A stretch of 20,446 nucleotides of DNA from Atopobium sp. (lineage in GTDB: Bacteria > Actinomycetota > Coriobacteriia > Coriobacteriales > Atopobiaceae): positions 1 to 20,446 of the forward strand of contig JAIJTS010000022.1 in assembly GCA_022732885.1 (NCBI GenBank), in the 5' to 3' direction. Both the position numbers and the translations under genes were made by a program. Below, in pieces: positions 1-6,647 of this stretch. The notes under the pieces are model-generated. The model searched no databases. It worked only from the letters and a program-made list of their open reading frames with translations, and was not told the origin of the DNA. Each line of letters starts with the position of its first letter. The first letter of the stretch is position 1.

Positions 1-57
1 GTTAAACTGAAAGGACTGACCCCGGAGGAGTTCCGAAATCAGTCCTTGGTAGCCTAG
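1..57 (+). CDS. IS3-family transposase (OrfB/integrase), C-terminal end only
   Basis: Reading from base 1, the frame encodes VKLKGLTPEEFRNQSLVA followed by TAG. The pattern KLKGLTPEE(F/Y)RNQSL is the typical extreme C-terminus of IS3-family DDE (rve-type) transposases, so this is the last 18 residues of a transposase whose body lies left of the window. Whether the full gene is intact cannot be judged. The correct distance to the terminal inverted repeat (about 40 bp) suggests the right end of the element is complete. The protein would cut and join IS ends during transposition. Confidence 0.8.
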   Translation, partial: VKLKGLTPEEFRNQSLVA

Positions 58-96
58 CTCTTTATTAAATTCGTCCAAGTTTTGGGACGCAGTTCA
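1..96 (+). mobile_element. Right end of an IS3-family insertion sequence
   Basis: The window opens inside an insertion sequence. The last codons of its transposase are at 1-57. They are followed by a short non-coding tail and a terminal sequence that reads, from the outer edge inward on the minus strand, TGAACTGCGTCCCAAAACTT. That is the usual IS3-family tip, which begins with TG and closely resembles the IS150-type end. The outer boundary is therefore placed at 96. The left end and the target duplication lie outside the window. An inverted repeat with 9-bp arms (11-19 and 39-47) overlaps the transposase 3' end and could form a hairpin. The IS has landed against the 3' end of the MarR-type gene, and its tip provides that gene's TGA. 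Confidence 0.8.
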
Positions 97-774
97 AACT
101 GATGTACGACTTTTTCTTTTCACAACAATGTTTTCAATTTGCTGGACAACTTTTTTACTATACAACTCTCCTGCAGGTGTAAGTTCAATCATGGTTACTC
201 TTTTTGAAAGAGCCTCATCATGCTTTCTTCGTACTAAACCATTTTCTGCCAAAGCAGAAAGAGACATTGAAACGGTTGGCTGCAAAAGACCAAGAGCGTC
301 AACAATCTCTGTAATTGAAAGAGCATCTTTAGGCGAATCTAAAATTGCAAGAAGCACCATATCTGCAGCTCTACAATACAGAGATCCCATGGCGTCAACA
401 TACATGACAATACGCTCAAACGAAGTACGAGAAAGCGCTTGTCCAGGAGCAATGCGAGCACAGGTAAGTTTAGAGAGCTCCTCTACCGCCTCTTCACCCT
501 TCTCTGTAATAAAACACACTATGTTGCGTCGATCTTTGGCGCCTTCATCTTGTTTGATAAAACCAAGTTTTGCCAAGTGCGAGGTACGATGAGTAATCGT
601 TGGACGAAGAGCACCTTGATACTCAGCGATTTCTGAAGTTTTAAAAGAAGTACCCTTCACATTAAGCCGACACAGAATAGCAAATTCTTCAAACGTGAGT
701 CGTCTGTTAGCAGGTACCACTTTTCTAACTAAGTTATAAGACCTGCGAATGGACATGTACTCGCGAAGTTCCAT
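94..774 (-). CDS. Tandem winged-helix MarR-type transcriptional regulator
   Basis: A 226-residue protein with two MarR-like winged-helix units in one chain. The first (about residues 1-105) has a recognition region around TSEIAEYQGALRPTITH and the wing LGFIKQDEGAKDRRNIVC. The second (about 130-220) has ITEIVDALGLLQPTVSMSLS and the wing NGLVRRKHDEALSKRV. MarR proteins usually dimerise to form two DNA-binding units, so a tandem protein could act as a single-chain pseudo-dimer, as in two-domain Sar-type regulators. The ligand and targets are unknown. I chose the ATG at 774 because GGAGG lies 5 nt upstream; an in-frame GTG at 786 has no ribosome-binding site. The stop codon is the terminal TGA of the abutting IS, so the native C-terminus may have been slightly longer. 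No partner gene is adjacent on the left. Confidence 0.75.
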   Translation of the reverse strand: MELREYMSIRRSYNLVRKVVPANRRLTFEEFAILCRLNVKGTSFKTSEIAEYQGALRPTITHRTSHLAKLGFIKQDEGAKDRRNIVCFITEKGEEAVEELSKLTCARIAPGQALSRTSFERIVMYVDAMGSLYCRAADMVLLAILDSPKDALSITEIVDALGLLQPTVSMSLSALAENGLVRRKHDEALSKRVTMIELTPAGELYSKKVVQQIENIVVKRKSRTSV

Positions 775-786
775 AGAGGCCTCCAC

Positions 787-1034
787 TCTTATGCCCGAAC
801 CATTTACTATATGTTCATTTTATAAGTATACTCCTTAAAATACGTATTAACATGTGGATAAACAATAGTTAATCAAAAGTATGTAAAAACCAATGAATAT
901 TTTAATGCCATATATTCATTTATATGATGCAATATAAAAACTTAAATAATATAGACTAATTTTTTAACTTTTTTATACATTGAAAAAATAGTATCACGCA
1001 CAGAAATGTGTAACTAATCTGAAGTATTAACGTC
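787..1034 (-). promoter_or_regulatory. AT-rich gene-free region upstream of the MarR-type gene, with palindromes
   Basis: No coding sequence is visible in this very AT-rich stretch. On the minus strand a possible -10 (TATACT, 825-830) faces the regulator, with a poor -35 (ATGTTA, 848-853) at 17 bp spacing. A perfect 10-bp palindrome AATACGTATT (839-848) lies in the spacer between them, where an autoregulatory MarR operator would be expected. A second inverted repeat has 9-bp arms AATGAATAT/ATATTCATT (892-900 and 912-920). Autoregulation is an inference from MarR biology and palindrome position only. Confidence 0.35.
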
Positions 1035-1073
1035 AAAAAATTCCGTACAAGTATTAATTTCTTGTACGGAATT
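1035..1073 (-). terminator. Rho-independent terminator of argS
   Basis: A perfect 13-bp stem (AATTCCGTACAAG at 1039-1051 with its complement at 1061-1073) and a 9-nt loop. On the minus strand it is followed by a run of six T (1040-1035). It sits 28 bp after the argS stop and closes the minus-strand gene run starting near 6016. Confidence 0.85.
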
Positions 1074-1100
1074 ATGACAAAACAACGTATTAATAGACGT

Positions 1101-2945
1101 CTACATAGCCTCAGGAGCAGAAACGCCAATCAAATTAAGAGCAATTGCAAGCACCCGACGGGTTGCATCACATGCTGCAAGACGAGCCTTAGACAGCTCT
1201 GCGTCCAGTGGACGTCCGTCAGAAGGAAGCACCTGGCAAACGGTATAAAATGCGTGGAACTGACCAGCAAGCTCTTCAATATAGTGCGTAATGCGGAATG
1301 GTGCTCTATCGCGAGCACAACCCTCAACAAGGCCTGGGAACTCAAAGAGCTTACGAGCAAGAGCCTGCTCAGCCGCATCAGACAGAAGTCCAAGATCAAC
1401 TTCAGAACCAATAGCCTTATCTGCAACAGCATCCATACCAAGCGCCTTTGCTTCTTCAAGGTCAACGCCAGCAGCGCGGCGCAAAATAGAACAAATACGA
1501 GCGTGAGCATACTGAACGTAATACACAGGATTAGAGCTGTCCTGACGCTTTACCTGCTCAATGTCAAAGTCAATCATCTGGTTGGAAGACTTTGAAACCA
1601 GAGTGTAGCGCGTTGTATCAACACCAACCTCGGCGAGAAGTTCGTCAAAGTGGATACCAGTTCCCTTGCGCTTAGACATCCTGACGGCAACACCATTTCT
1701 AAGCAAATTAACCAGCTGACCAAGCAAAACCTCAAACTGAGTTGGGTATCCAAGAGCTGTTGCAGCAGAGCGAACACGCTGAATATAGCCGTGGTGATCT
1801 GCTCCCCAAATATCAATAACGTGGTCGACACGTTGGAACTTATTCCAGTGGTAAGCAACGTCAGAAGCAAAATAGGTGTACTCACCGTTTGTCTTAATGA
1901 GTACACGGTCCTTATCGTCACCAAAATCAGTGGAGCGGAAGAATAGTGCACCTTCATCAGAACGGTACAGGTAGCCGAGCTTATCAAGAGCATCAAGTGC
2001 GCGGTCAACAGCGTCTTTACCCTGGTCATCCTTAACGTAAAGAGAACGCTCAGAGAACCACACATCAAAGTCGGCACGAGCGTTGTGACAGGTATTTTTG
2101 ATAGACTCAAGCATCATCTTGTAGCCGCGCTCGCGGAACTCAATCATGCGCTCGTCTTCAGACTTATCTGCCCAGACCTCTCCATCATTTTTGAGGAAGA
2201 AAAGACCCAGGTCAACAATGTAGTCTCCGGCATAAGCGTTACCGCCAAAAGAATTGATGAACTCATCAGTAAACGGATGATGCTCGGGATAAGCATCTTC
2301 TTCATCTGCAACGTAAGCATTGCGATCTTCTGCAAGTACCTGAGCAGCGGCATCAGCGTCAATACCACGCTTCTGCATAATATCAATGAGTTGCAGATAG
2401 CGCTTAGAGATGGAGTGACCAAAGACGTCCATCTGTGAACCATGATCGTTTACGTAGTACTCACGCTCAACTTCATAGCCTGCGAATGCAAGAATGCGGC
2501 TCAAAGAGTCTCCCAGTGCTGCCCAGCGACCATGTCCAATATGTAGAGGGCCAACAGGGTTTGCAGAAACGTACTCTACCTGAACCTTCTGGCCAGCACC
2601 AAAGGTAGAACGACCAAAATCTGCACCCTGCTTACGAACAGTGTTAAAAATCTCATTGCCCGCAGCGGTAGACAGGTAGAAGTTCACAAAGCCAGGACCT
2701 GCAACCTCAACACGCTCAATCTGAGCATCTTCAGCAATATGGGCCACAAGAGCTGTAGCGATATCACGTGGAGCCTTATGAGCTAGTTTTGCGGAGCGCA
2801 TAGCAACTGTAGAAGACCAGTCTCCATTTGATGAATCTTGTGGGCGCTCAAGACCCACGTCATCAATCTGGAATTCAGGCAACTCACCCGCAGCCTGAGC
2901 ATCTGCCAAGGCTTGACGTACAAGTTCCTCGATCTTCTCGCGCAT
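1101..2945 (-). CDS. argS: Arginyl-tRNA synthetase
   Basis: A 614-residue cytoplasmic class I aminoacyl-tRNA synthetase that charges tRNA-Arg with arginine using ATP. Visible landmarks are an N-terminal Arg-tRNA-synthetase domain (about 1-90); the class I signature YVSANPVGPLHIGHGR, with HIGH at 135-138; the YYVNDHG segment after it (164-170); the KMSKS-equivalent MSKRKG (423-428), in the relaxed form usual for ArgRS; and the C-terminal DALR anticodon-binding domain, with YVQYAHARI near 476-484. Length is within the family range. The ATG at 2945 is preceded by AAAGGAG about 5 nt upstream. It is the last gene of its run, 60 bp after pncB, and ends just before a strong terminator. Confidence 0.97.
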   Translation of the reverse strand: MREKIEELVRQALADAQAAGELPEFQIDDVGLERPQDSSNGDWSSTVAMRSAKLAHKAPRDIATALVAHIAEDAQIERVEVAGPGFVNFYLSTAAGNEIFNTVRKQGADFGRSTFGAGQKVQVEYVSANPVGPLHIGHGRWAALGDSLSRILAFAGYEVEREYYVNDHGSQMDVFGHSISKRYLQLIDIMQKRGIDADAAAQVLAEDRNAYVADEEDAYPEHHPFTDEFINSFGGNAYAGDYIVDLGLFFLKNDGEVWADKSEDERMIEFRERGYKMMLESIKNTCHNARADFDVWFSERSLYVKDDQGKDAVDRALDALDKLGYLYRSDEGALFFRSTDFGDDKDRVLIKTNGEYTYFASDVAYHWNKFQRVDHVIDIWGADHHGYIQRVRSAATALGYPTQFEVLLGQLVNLLRNGVAVRMSKRKGTGIHFDELLAEVGVDTTRYTLVSKSSNQMIDFDIEQVKRQDSSNPVYYVQYAHARICSILRRAAGVDLEEAKALGMDAVADKAIGSEVDLGLLSDAAEQALARKLFEFPGLVEGCARDRAPFRITHYIEELAGQFHAFYTVCQVLPSDGRPLDAELSKARLAACDATRRVLAIALNLIGVSAPEAM

Positions 2946-3005
2946 GGTTCTCCTTTACATGTGAGCAAAGTAATTACGTAGTAGATGGTGTAGTTCCTAA
3001 AGATA

Positions 3006-4502
3006 CTACTCAGTTTCTTCGGAAGATTTTACCTGATGTTGAGCAGCAAGTTCATGACGCAACTTGGCCAGGCCGCGCTCGAGACCCACAGGATAAATCT
3101 GAGGGTTCAAGAAACGCGTATACGCTGCGTCAAGACGCATAAGTGCCGCATGGCAACGATCGCGAGCAATCTCAATGGACTCGCTCTCCCCTACACGCTT
3201 GCCATCTTCTACCAGACGAACCAACAGTTCGCGAGAAGTTCCTTCAAGCGTATGGGTGGAATACGGGTCAAGAATGTCTACAACGGTTGCCTTAGACTCT
3301 GGATTTTTAGTGACCAGATAGTCTGGATCAAAAATCATGTCTCCTGCTGGAGAGCCGTTAGCATTATAGAAACGACGGATGTACTGAATACCTGGGACAG
3401 TGCGCTTGTAAGCCATCTCGGATAGCTTAATAACAGGAGTCCAAGGCTCGTTTGAAGAGCGACGACGAGCAGTCAGCTTATAGACGCCACCAAGGGAAGG
3501 CTGAGGATCACAGGTAGCCAGCTTAGTACCTACACCAAAAGCATCGATAGGTGCGCCCTGAGCAAAGAGAGACTGAATAGTGTACTCGTCAAGATCATTT
3601 GAAACAGAAATCTTAATGTAAGGAAGTCCAGCCTCATCAAATGCCTTGCGAGCTTCCTTAGAAAGGCGTGCCAAATCTCCAGAGTCAATACGAATAGCGC
3701 CAAGGCGCTCGCCACGCTCTTCCATCTCTTTTGCCACAATGATGGCGTTTTTAATACCCTCATGAACGTCATAGGTATCAAGCAGGAGTGCGCAGTTAGT
3801 TGGGCTAGACTTTGCAAATGCTCTAAATGCCTCAAGCTCAGTATCAAACGACATAACCCAAGAGTGCGCATGAGTACCAAAAACGGGAATGCCATAGATT
3901 TTGCCAGCAAGAACATTTGAAGTGCTTGAAGCTCCTGCAATATAAGAAGCGCGAGCAACCGCCAAGCCGCCATCTGGGCCCTGAGCACGACGCAGGCCAA
4001 AATCAGAAACTGGATTGCCCTGAGCAGCTTTGATTACGCGAGCACACTTAGTTGCAGCCAAAGTCTGGAAGTTGACCAGGTTAAGCAGGGCGGTCTCAAT
4101 AAGCTGACAATCAACAATGGAGCCCTCAACACGAACCATAGGCTCACGTGGGAAAACGATCTCTCCCTCTGGGATTGCATCTATAGTTACATTGAGCTTA
4201 TGGTTACGTAAAAACTCCAAAAAGGCTGGCTTAAAGAGACGATCGCCGCCAGGAGAATTAATGCTTGCCAAGTAATCAATATCATCGTCTTCAAAAATAA
4301 AGTTTTCAACAAGGTCAGCAATTTGACCAGTACCACAAGAAATTGCATATCCACCATTAAAAGGGTTCTCGCGGAAAAATGCGGTAAAACACGCCTCTGA
4401 ATCAACAAGTCCAGCTTCCCAATAACCTTGAGCCATGGTGAGCTCATACAAGTCTGTATTAAGGCTTACATCCGAAGGCTTGGTACGATCAGTGAGTGAC
4501 AT
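3006..4502 (-). CDS. pncB: Nicotinate phosphoribosyltransferase
   Basis: A 498-residue enzyme of NAD salvage (Preiss-Handler route). It joins nicotinate to PRPP to give nicotinate mononucleotide, with ATP hydrolysis. Recognisable parts are the N-terminal LNTDLYELTMAQGYW (14-28); DFGLRRAQGPDGG (167-179), which belongs to the PRPP/nicotinate site; GTHAHSW (209-215), which contains the catalytic, autophosphorylated His region; RIDSGDL (271-277), the phosphate-binding strand; and GVGTKL (323-328). It is the longer form (about 490 residues) common in Gram-positives and actinobacteria. Before the ATG there is only a weak Shine-Dalgarno (AAAGAG, 5 nt). It lies between a small membrane protein gene and argS, probably co-transcribed with both. 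Confidence 0.95.
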   Translation of the reverse strand: MSLTDRTKPSDVSLNTDLYELTMAQGYWEAGLVDSEACFTAFFRENPFNGGYAISCGTGQIADLVENFIFEDDDIDYLASINSPGGDRLFKPAFLEFLRNHKLNVTIDAIPEGEIVFPREPMVRVEGSIVDCQLIETALLNLVNFQTLAATKCARVIKAAQGNPVSDFGLRRAQGPDGGLAVARASYIAGASSTSNVLAGKIYGIPVFGTHAHSWVMSFDTELEAFRAFAKSSPTNCALLLDTYDVHEGIKNAIIVAKEMEERGERLGAIRIDSGDLARLSKEARKAFDEAGLPYIKISVSNDLDEYTIQSLFAQGAPIDAFGVGTKLATCDPQPSLGGVYKLTARRRSSNEPWTPVIKLSEMAYKRTVPGIQYIRRFYNANGSPAGDMIFDPDYLVTKNPESKATVVDILDPYSTHTLEGTSRELLVRLVEDGKRVGESESIEIARDRCHAALMRLDAAYTRFLNPQIYPVGLERGLAKLRHELAAQHQVKSSEETE

Positions 4503-4562
4503 AGTTGCTCTTTTCTATTAGTCAAAAACTGACAATGAAACGATATATCTAGGGTAGCAGTC

Positions 4563-4982
4563 CTACAAAATAAATTGGCTTACAACAAAGATAACAGCAA
4601 GAATTACCACAGTTGCTATGACAATTTTTTGCCCCAGGGGCATTTTAATGTCTTCGTCATCCTCATCGGGCTCCATGAGAGCACGACCTTTAGCGCGTTG
4701 CTCTTGAATACGGCGAATCTGCTCAGCTTCCTGCTGAGCCGCTTGACGTGCGGCGCGTTGTTGAGCTGCCGCAAGCTGGGCGTCCTCATCGGCAGCAGCT
4801 GACTCTGCCTGAGTTGGCGCTTCTGCTTGAACTGCACGGGCCTTCTCGGCACGAAGCACCTCAAGTTCTCTGCGCTCCTTCTCCGCACGAAGAGCCTCCA
4901 GCTCAGCGCGCTCCGCGTCCGTGAGCGGAGTCGCCTGTGGCGCTGGGGCGGTTTGGAGCTCCTCGGGTTTCTCGACAGACAT
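4563..4982 (-). CDS. Tail-anchored coiled-coil membrane protein of unknown function
   Basis: I do not recognise a named family. The 139-residue product begins with a Pro/Ala/Gln-rich stretch (1-20), followed by a highly charged Glu/Ala/Arg/Gln helix (about 21-100) that should form a coiled coil. The helix contains a 12-residue repeat, ELEALRAEKERR then ELEVLRAEKARA (28-51). An acidic patch (EPDEDDEDIK, 104-113) and one C-terminal hydrophobic segment (about 119-138) follow, with no residues after it. The expected topology is a cytoplasmic N-terminus and C-terminal membrane anchor. The ATG at 4982 was chosen because AAGGAG lies 5 nt upstream, inside the end of the preceding radical SAM gene; a start further upstream would add 15 residues overlapping that gene. 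The 2-bp gap suggests translational coupling. Confidence 0.7.
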   Translation of the reverse strand: MSVEKPEELQTAPAPQATPLTDAERAELEALRAEKERRELEVLRAEKARAVQAEAPTQAESAAADEDAQLAAAQQRAARQAAQQEAEQIRRIQEQRAKGRALMEPDEDDEDIKMPLGQKIVIATVVILAVIFVVSQFIL

Positions 4983-4984
4983 GG

Positions 4985-6016
4985 TTACTCCTTGGTTAGT
5001 GTATTGGAGGTGCTTGTAGTGGTGCACTTATCGGCTGTGCTGCTGCGAGACGAACGAAGCTTGAGCGCAGGGCCGTCAACGCCCGTTGCATCAAAGGCTG
5101 GAACAAAGCTCTCGGAGACGGTTCCACCCTCCTGCCACCACAGGTTCTCAAAGCCTAGGTCATCCGCATGACAGAGCACCAGCTCGTACTCCTCGTCAGA
5201 AAGCGTGCCAGAAAGCGGTCCGCCAGCTGCACGCATGCGCTCATTGGGCGTGTACTGATTCATGATCGATACGTCTACATCATTATGACAAAGATTCCAG
5301 ACACGGTTAAGCACCTCGCAGGAATCATCTGCATGTGTGGGCATAACCAGATGACGCACAATAATGCCCTGCAGCATGCGCCCATCATCGTCAAGCTTGC
5401 GACCGCCACAGCTCATGACCGAATCGTGCATAACCTTAAGTGCCGCCATAGACATCTCTGGATAATCCGCTGCGTACGAAAGCTCTTTTGACAGCGCGGG
5501 GTCTGCGTACTTCACGTCTGTCAGCCAAATATCAATGACGTTTGAAACTTTTTGCACCACCTCTGGCAACTCATATCCCGAGGTATTACACACAATCGGA
5601 AGCGTAAGCCCTGCCTCTTTTGCCAGCATCACTGCTTCAATAATATGTGGCGAGAAGTGCAGTGGAGTCACAAGGTTAATGTTGAGAGCACCCTGATCTT
5701 GAAGTTCAAGCATCATCTGGGCAAGTCGCTCAGTTGTGACTGGCTTGCCAAAACCCTCCTGCGATATCTGGTGATTTTGGCAGAATACACATCTAAGCGG
5801 ACAACCTGTGAAGAAGATTGCGCCTGATCCAGCCTCGCCAGAGATAGGAGGCTCCTCCCAAAAATGAAGCGCAGAACGAGCTACACGAATAGTGCTTGAG
5901 GCTCCACAAAGACCTGCTTTGCCAGCATTTCTTTGAGCGTGGCAACGCCTTGGACAGAGTTCACAAACGTCGTAGGCAGAAAACGTAAGGGTATCAGGTA
6001 AAGATGCACTACCCAA
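4985..6016 (-). CDS. PflX-like radical SAM protein (pyruvate formate-lyase activase homologue)
   Basis: A 343-residue radical S-adenosylmethionine protein. The signature CPLRCVFC (C72, C76, C79; the CX3CX2C ligand set for a [4Fe-4S] cluster) is intact. Upstream is a second cysteine cluster, CELCPRRC plus GLCG (C18, C21, C25, C37), which together with the CX3CX2C core is typical of the PflX/COG1313 group rather than the PflA activase. Family substrates are not firmly established, so I give no reaction. The start is a TTG at 6016, with GGGAGG about 10 nt upstream; no ATG is available before the conserved cysteines. The last ~35 residues (Ser/Thr-rich) look unconserved. It lies downstream of tRNA-Ala and directly before the tail-anchored protein. 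Confidence 0.85.
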   Translation of the reverse strand: MGSASLPDTLTFSAYDVCELCPRRCHAQRNAGKAGLCGASSTIRVARSALHFWEEPPISGEAGSGAIFFTGCPLRCVFCQNHQISQEGFGKPVTTERLAQMMLELQDQGALNINLVTPLHFSPHIIEAVMLAKEAGLTLPIVCNTSGYELPEVVQKVSNVIDIWLTDVKYADPALSKELSYAADYPEMSMAALKVMHDSVMSCGGRKLDDDGRMLQGIIVRHLVMPTHADDSCEVLNRVWNLCHNDVDVSIMNQYTPNERMRAAGGPLSGTLSDEEYELVLCHADDLGFENLWWQEGGTVSESFVPAFDATGVDGPALKLRSSRSSTADKCTTTSTSNTLTKE

Positions 6017-6037
6017 GGGTTTCTCGCCTCCCGTCGT

Positions 6038-6053
6038 ATCTGCCCAGGCAGAT
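6038..6053 (-). promoter_or_regulatory. Palindrome between tRNA-Ala terminator and radical SAM gene
   Basis: A near-perfect dyad ATCTGCC-CA-GGCAGAT with 7-bp arms, starting 22 bp before the TTG start at 6016. It sits where a repressor or a 5'-UTR hairpin could control the radical SAM gene. Its role is unknown; the evidence is symmetry and position only. Confidence 0.3.
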
Positions 6054-6061
6054 GTAGGTAT

Positions 6062-6086
6062 AAAAAACGCGCAGAGTCTCTGCGCG
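6062..6086 (-). terminator. Rho-independent terminator of tRNA-Ala
   Basis: A GC-rich stem CGCGCAG/CTGCGCG (6068-6074 and 6080-6086) with a 5-nt loop. On the minus strand six T follow (6067-6062). It begins 11 bp after the tRNA 3' end. Confidence 0.8.
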
Positions 6087-6097
6087 CATCAAAGTCA

Positions 6098-6173
6098 TGG
6101 TGGAGATAAAGGGATTCGAACCCTCGGCCTCTGCCTTGCGAAGGCAGCGCTCTCCCAACTGAGCTATATCCCC
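6098..6173 (-). tRNA. tRNA-Ala (anticodon CGC)
   Basis: A complete 76-nt cloverleaf on the minus strand. The acceptor GGGGATA pairs with TATCTCC and includes the G3-U70 wobble, the alanine identity element. The D stem is GCTC/GAGC. The anticodon stem CTGCC/GGCAG has loop TTCGCAA, giving anticodon CGC for codon GCG. The T loop is TTCGAAT, and the 3' end is A plus an encoded CCA. Confidence 0.95.
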
Positions 6174-6185
6174 ATTGCGGTATTT

Positions 6186-6214
6186 ATTGTGGCAATCAGG
6201 AGCAGGTATGTCAA
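6186..6214 (-). promoter_or_regulatory. Promoter of tRNA-Ala
   Basis: The minus strand carries a perfect -35 TTGACA (6214-6209), a 17-bp spacer and -10 CACAAT (6191-6186). The expected start would fall a few bases before the tRNA 5' end at 6173. Confidence 0.65.
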
Positions 6215-6253
6215 TGATTGAGCAAGTAAAAAGAGAGGTGACCCATGTCTTTT

Positions 6254-6344
6254 CACAGATTTCTTGCAGATTTTTTGTAGCTATTTTGAAGCTTAGTTTG
6301 AGGCTCTTTTTGACGCTCTGTTGTAGCTCTTCTGTAGCTCTTCT
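6254..6344 (+). repeat. Degenerate 11-12 bp repeat array with phased T-tracts
   Basis: Eight consecutive units of 11-12 bp can be laid out. Two adjacent copies are identical (GTAGCTCTTCT at 6323-6333 and 6334-6344), followed leftwards by progressively diverged copies such as GACGCTCTGTT, GAGGCTCTTTTT, GAAGCTTAGTTT, TGTAGCTATTTT, TGCAGATTTTT and CACAGATTTCT. Each unit ends in a T-run, so the T-tracts recur about once per helical turn. The array lies 40 bp upstream of the tRNA-Ala -35 box and downstream of the probable 6S RNA. No open frame in it looks like a protein. Confidence 0.55.
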
Positions 6345-6356
6345 ACGATTATTTTG

Positions 6357-6537
6357 AAATAAAATATCCTTCCCCGCAGTCATCTATGAACCCACCTTCA
6401 TAAGGTGGGTGCCGCGCTTGAGCGTTCCAGCTTCCTTTACAACGAAGGATGCCTGTACTGAACACAAGGTTAGGCTCCCTAAAATAACTTGTCGGTTCAC
6501 CCAGTTTAGACCGCGGGAAAAGGACAATTCTTATCAT
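6357..6537 (-). ncRNA. ssrS: Long-stem structured RNA, probably 6S RNA
   Basis: The minus strand folds into a long closing stem: the 5' arm (6524-6509, TCCTTTTCCCGCGGTC) pairs with the 3' arm (6381-6367, GACTGCGGGGAAGGA) over about 14-15 base pairs with G-U pairs and a bulge. Inside, GGGTG/CACCC with CCG/CGG extends a terminal stem. A small hairpin, CCCACCTT-ATG-AAGGTGGG (6409-6391), sits on the 3' side of the open bubble, the position where 6S RNAs often carry one. A perfect TATAAT lies 7-8 nt before the proposed 5' end, and the 3' arm is followed by a U-rich tail. About 160-180 nt fits 6S RNA, which binds housekeeping RNA polymerase as a promoter mimic. The fold is clear; the family name is less certain. 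Confidence 0.55.
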
Positions 6538-6543
6538 AAAGAC

Positions 6544-6549
6544 ATTATA
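6544..6549 (-). promoter_or_regulatory. -10 box of the probable 6S RNA gene
   Basis: A perfect TATAAT on the minus strand, correctly spaced to start transcription just before the closing stem of the structured RNA. No good -35 hexamer is seen at 16-18 bp, so the promoter may depend on other contacts. Confidence 0.5.
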
Positions 6550-6563
6550 AGAAGATTAAAGTC

Positions 6564-6592
6564 TTGACTTGTTTTTTAATGAGCAGGACAAT
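6564..6592 (+). promoter_or_regulatory. Candidate promoter of the WecA-family gene
   Basis: The plus strand has TTGACT (6564-6569), a 17-bp spacer and GACAAT (6587-6592), about 55 bp before the TTG start at 6648. It is divergent from, and close to, the 6S -10 box. The -35 is good and the -10 mediocre. Confidence 0.4.
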
Positions 6593-6647
6593 TAAATGGT
6601 GTAGATTTTAGCAGTTAAATACTGTTTTTTATTGAAGGGTTTACAGC

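Noticed and set aside
11..47. Hairpin at the transposase end as an intrinsic terminator
   Set aside because: No T-run follows on either strand; it may only shield the IS from transcription.
6250..6350. The 11-12 bp repeats as a CRISPR array or iterons of an origin
   Set aside because: Units are directly adjacent, too short and degenerate for CRISPR, and no replication or cas gene is nearby.
6009..6383. 124-residue open frame on the minus strand
   Set aside because: It runs through tRNA-Ala, its promoter and terminator, and the repeat array; it has no recognisable protein features.
6349..6537. 62-residue open frame on the minus strand
   Set aside because: It coincides with the long-stem structured RNA and has no ribosome-binding site; the RNA fold explains the sequence better.
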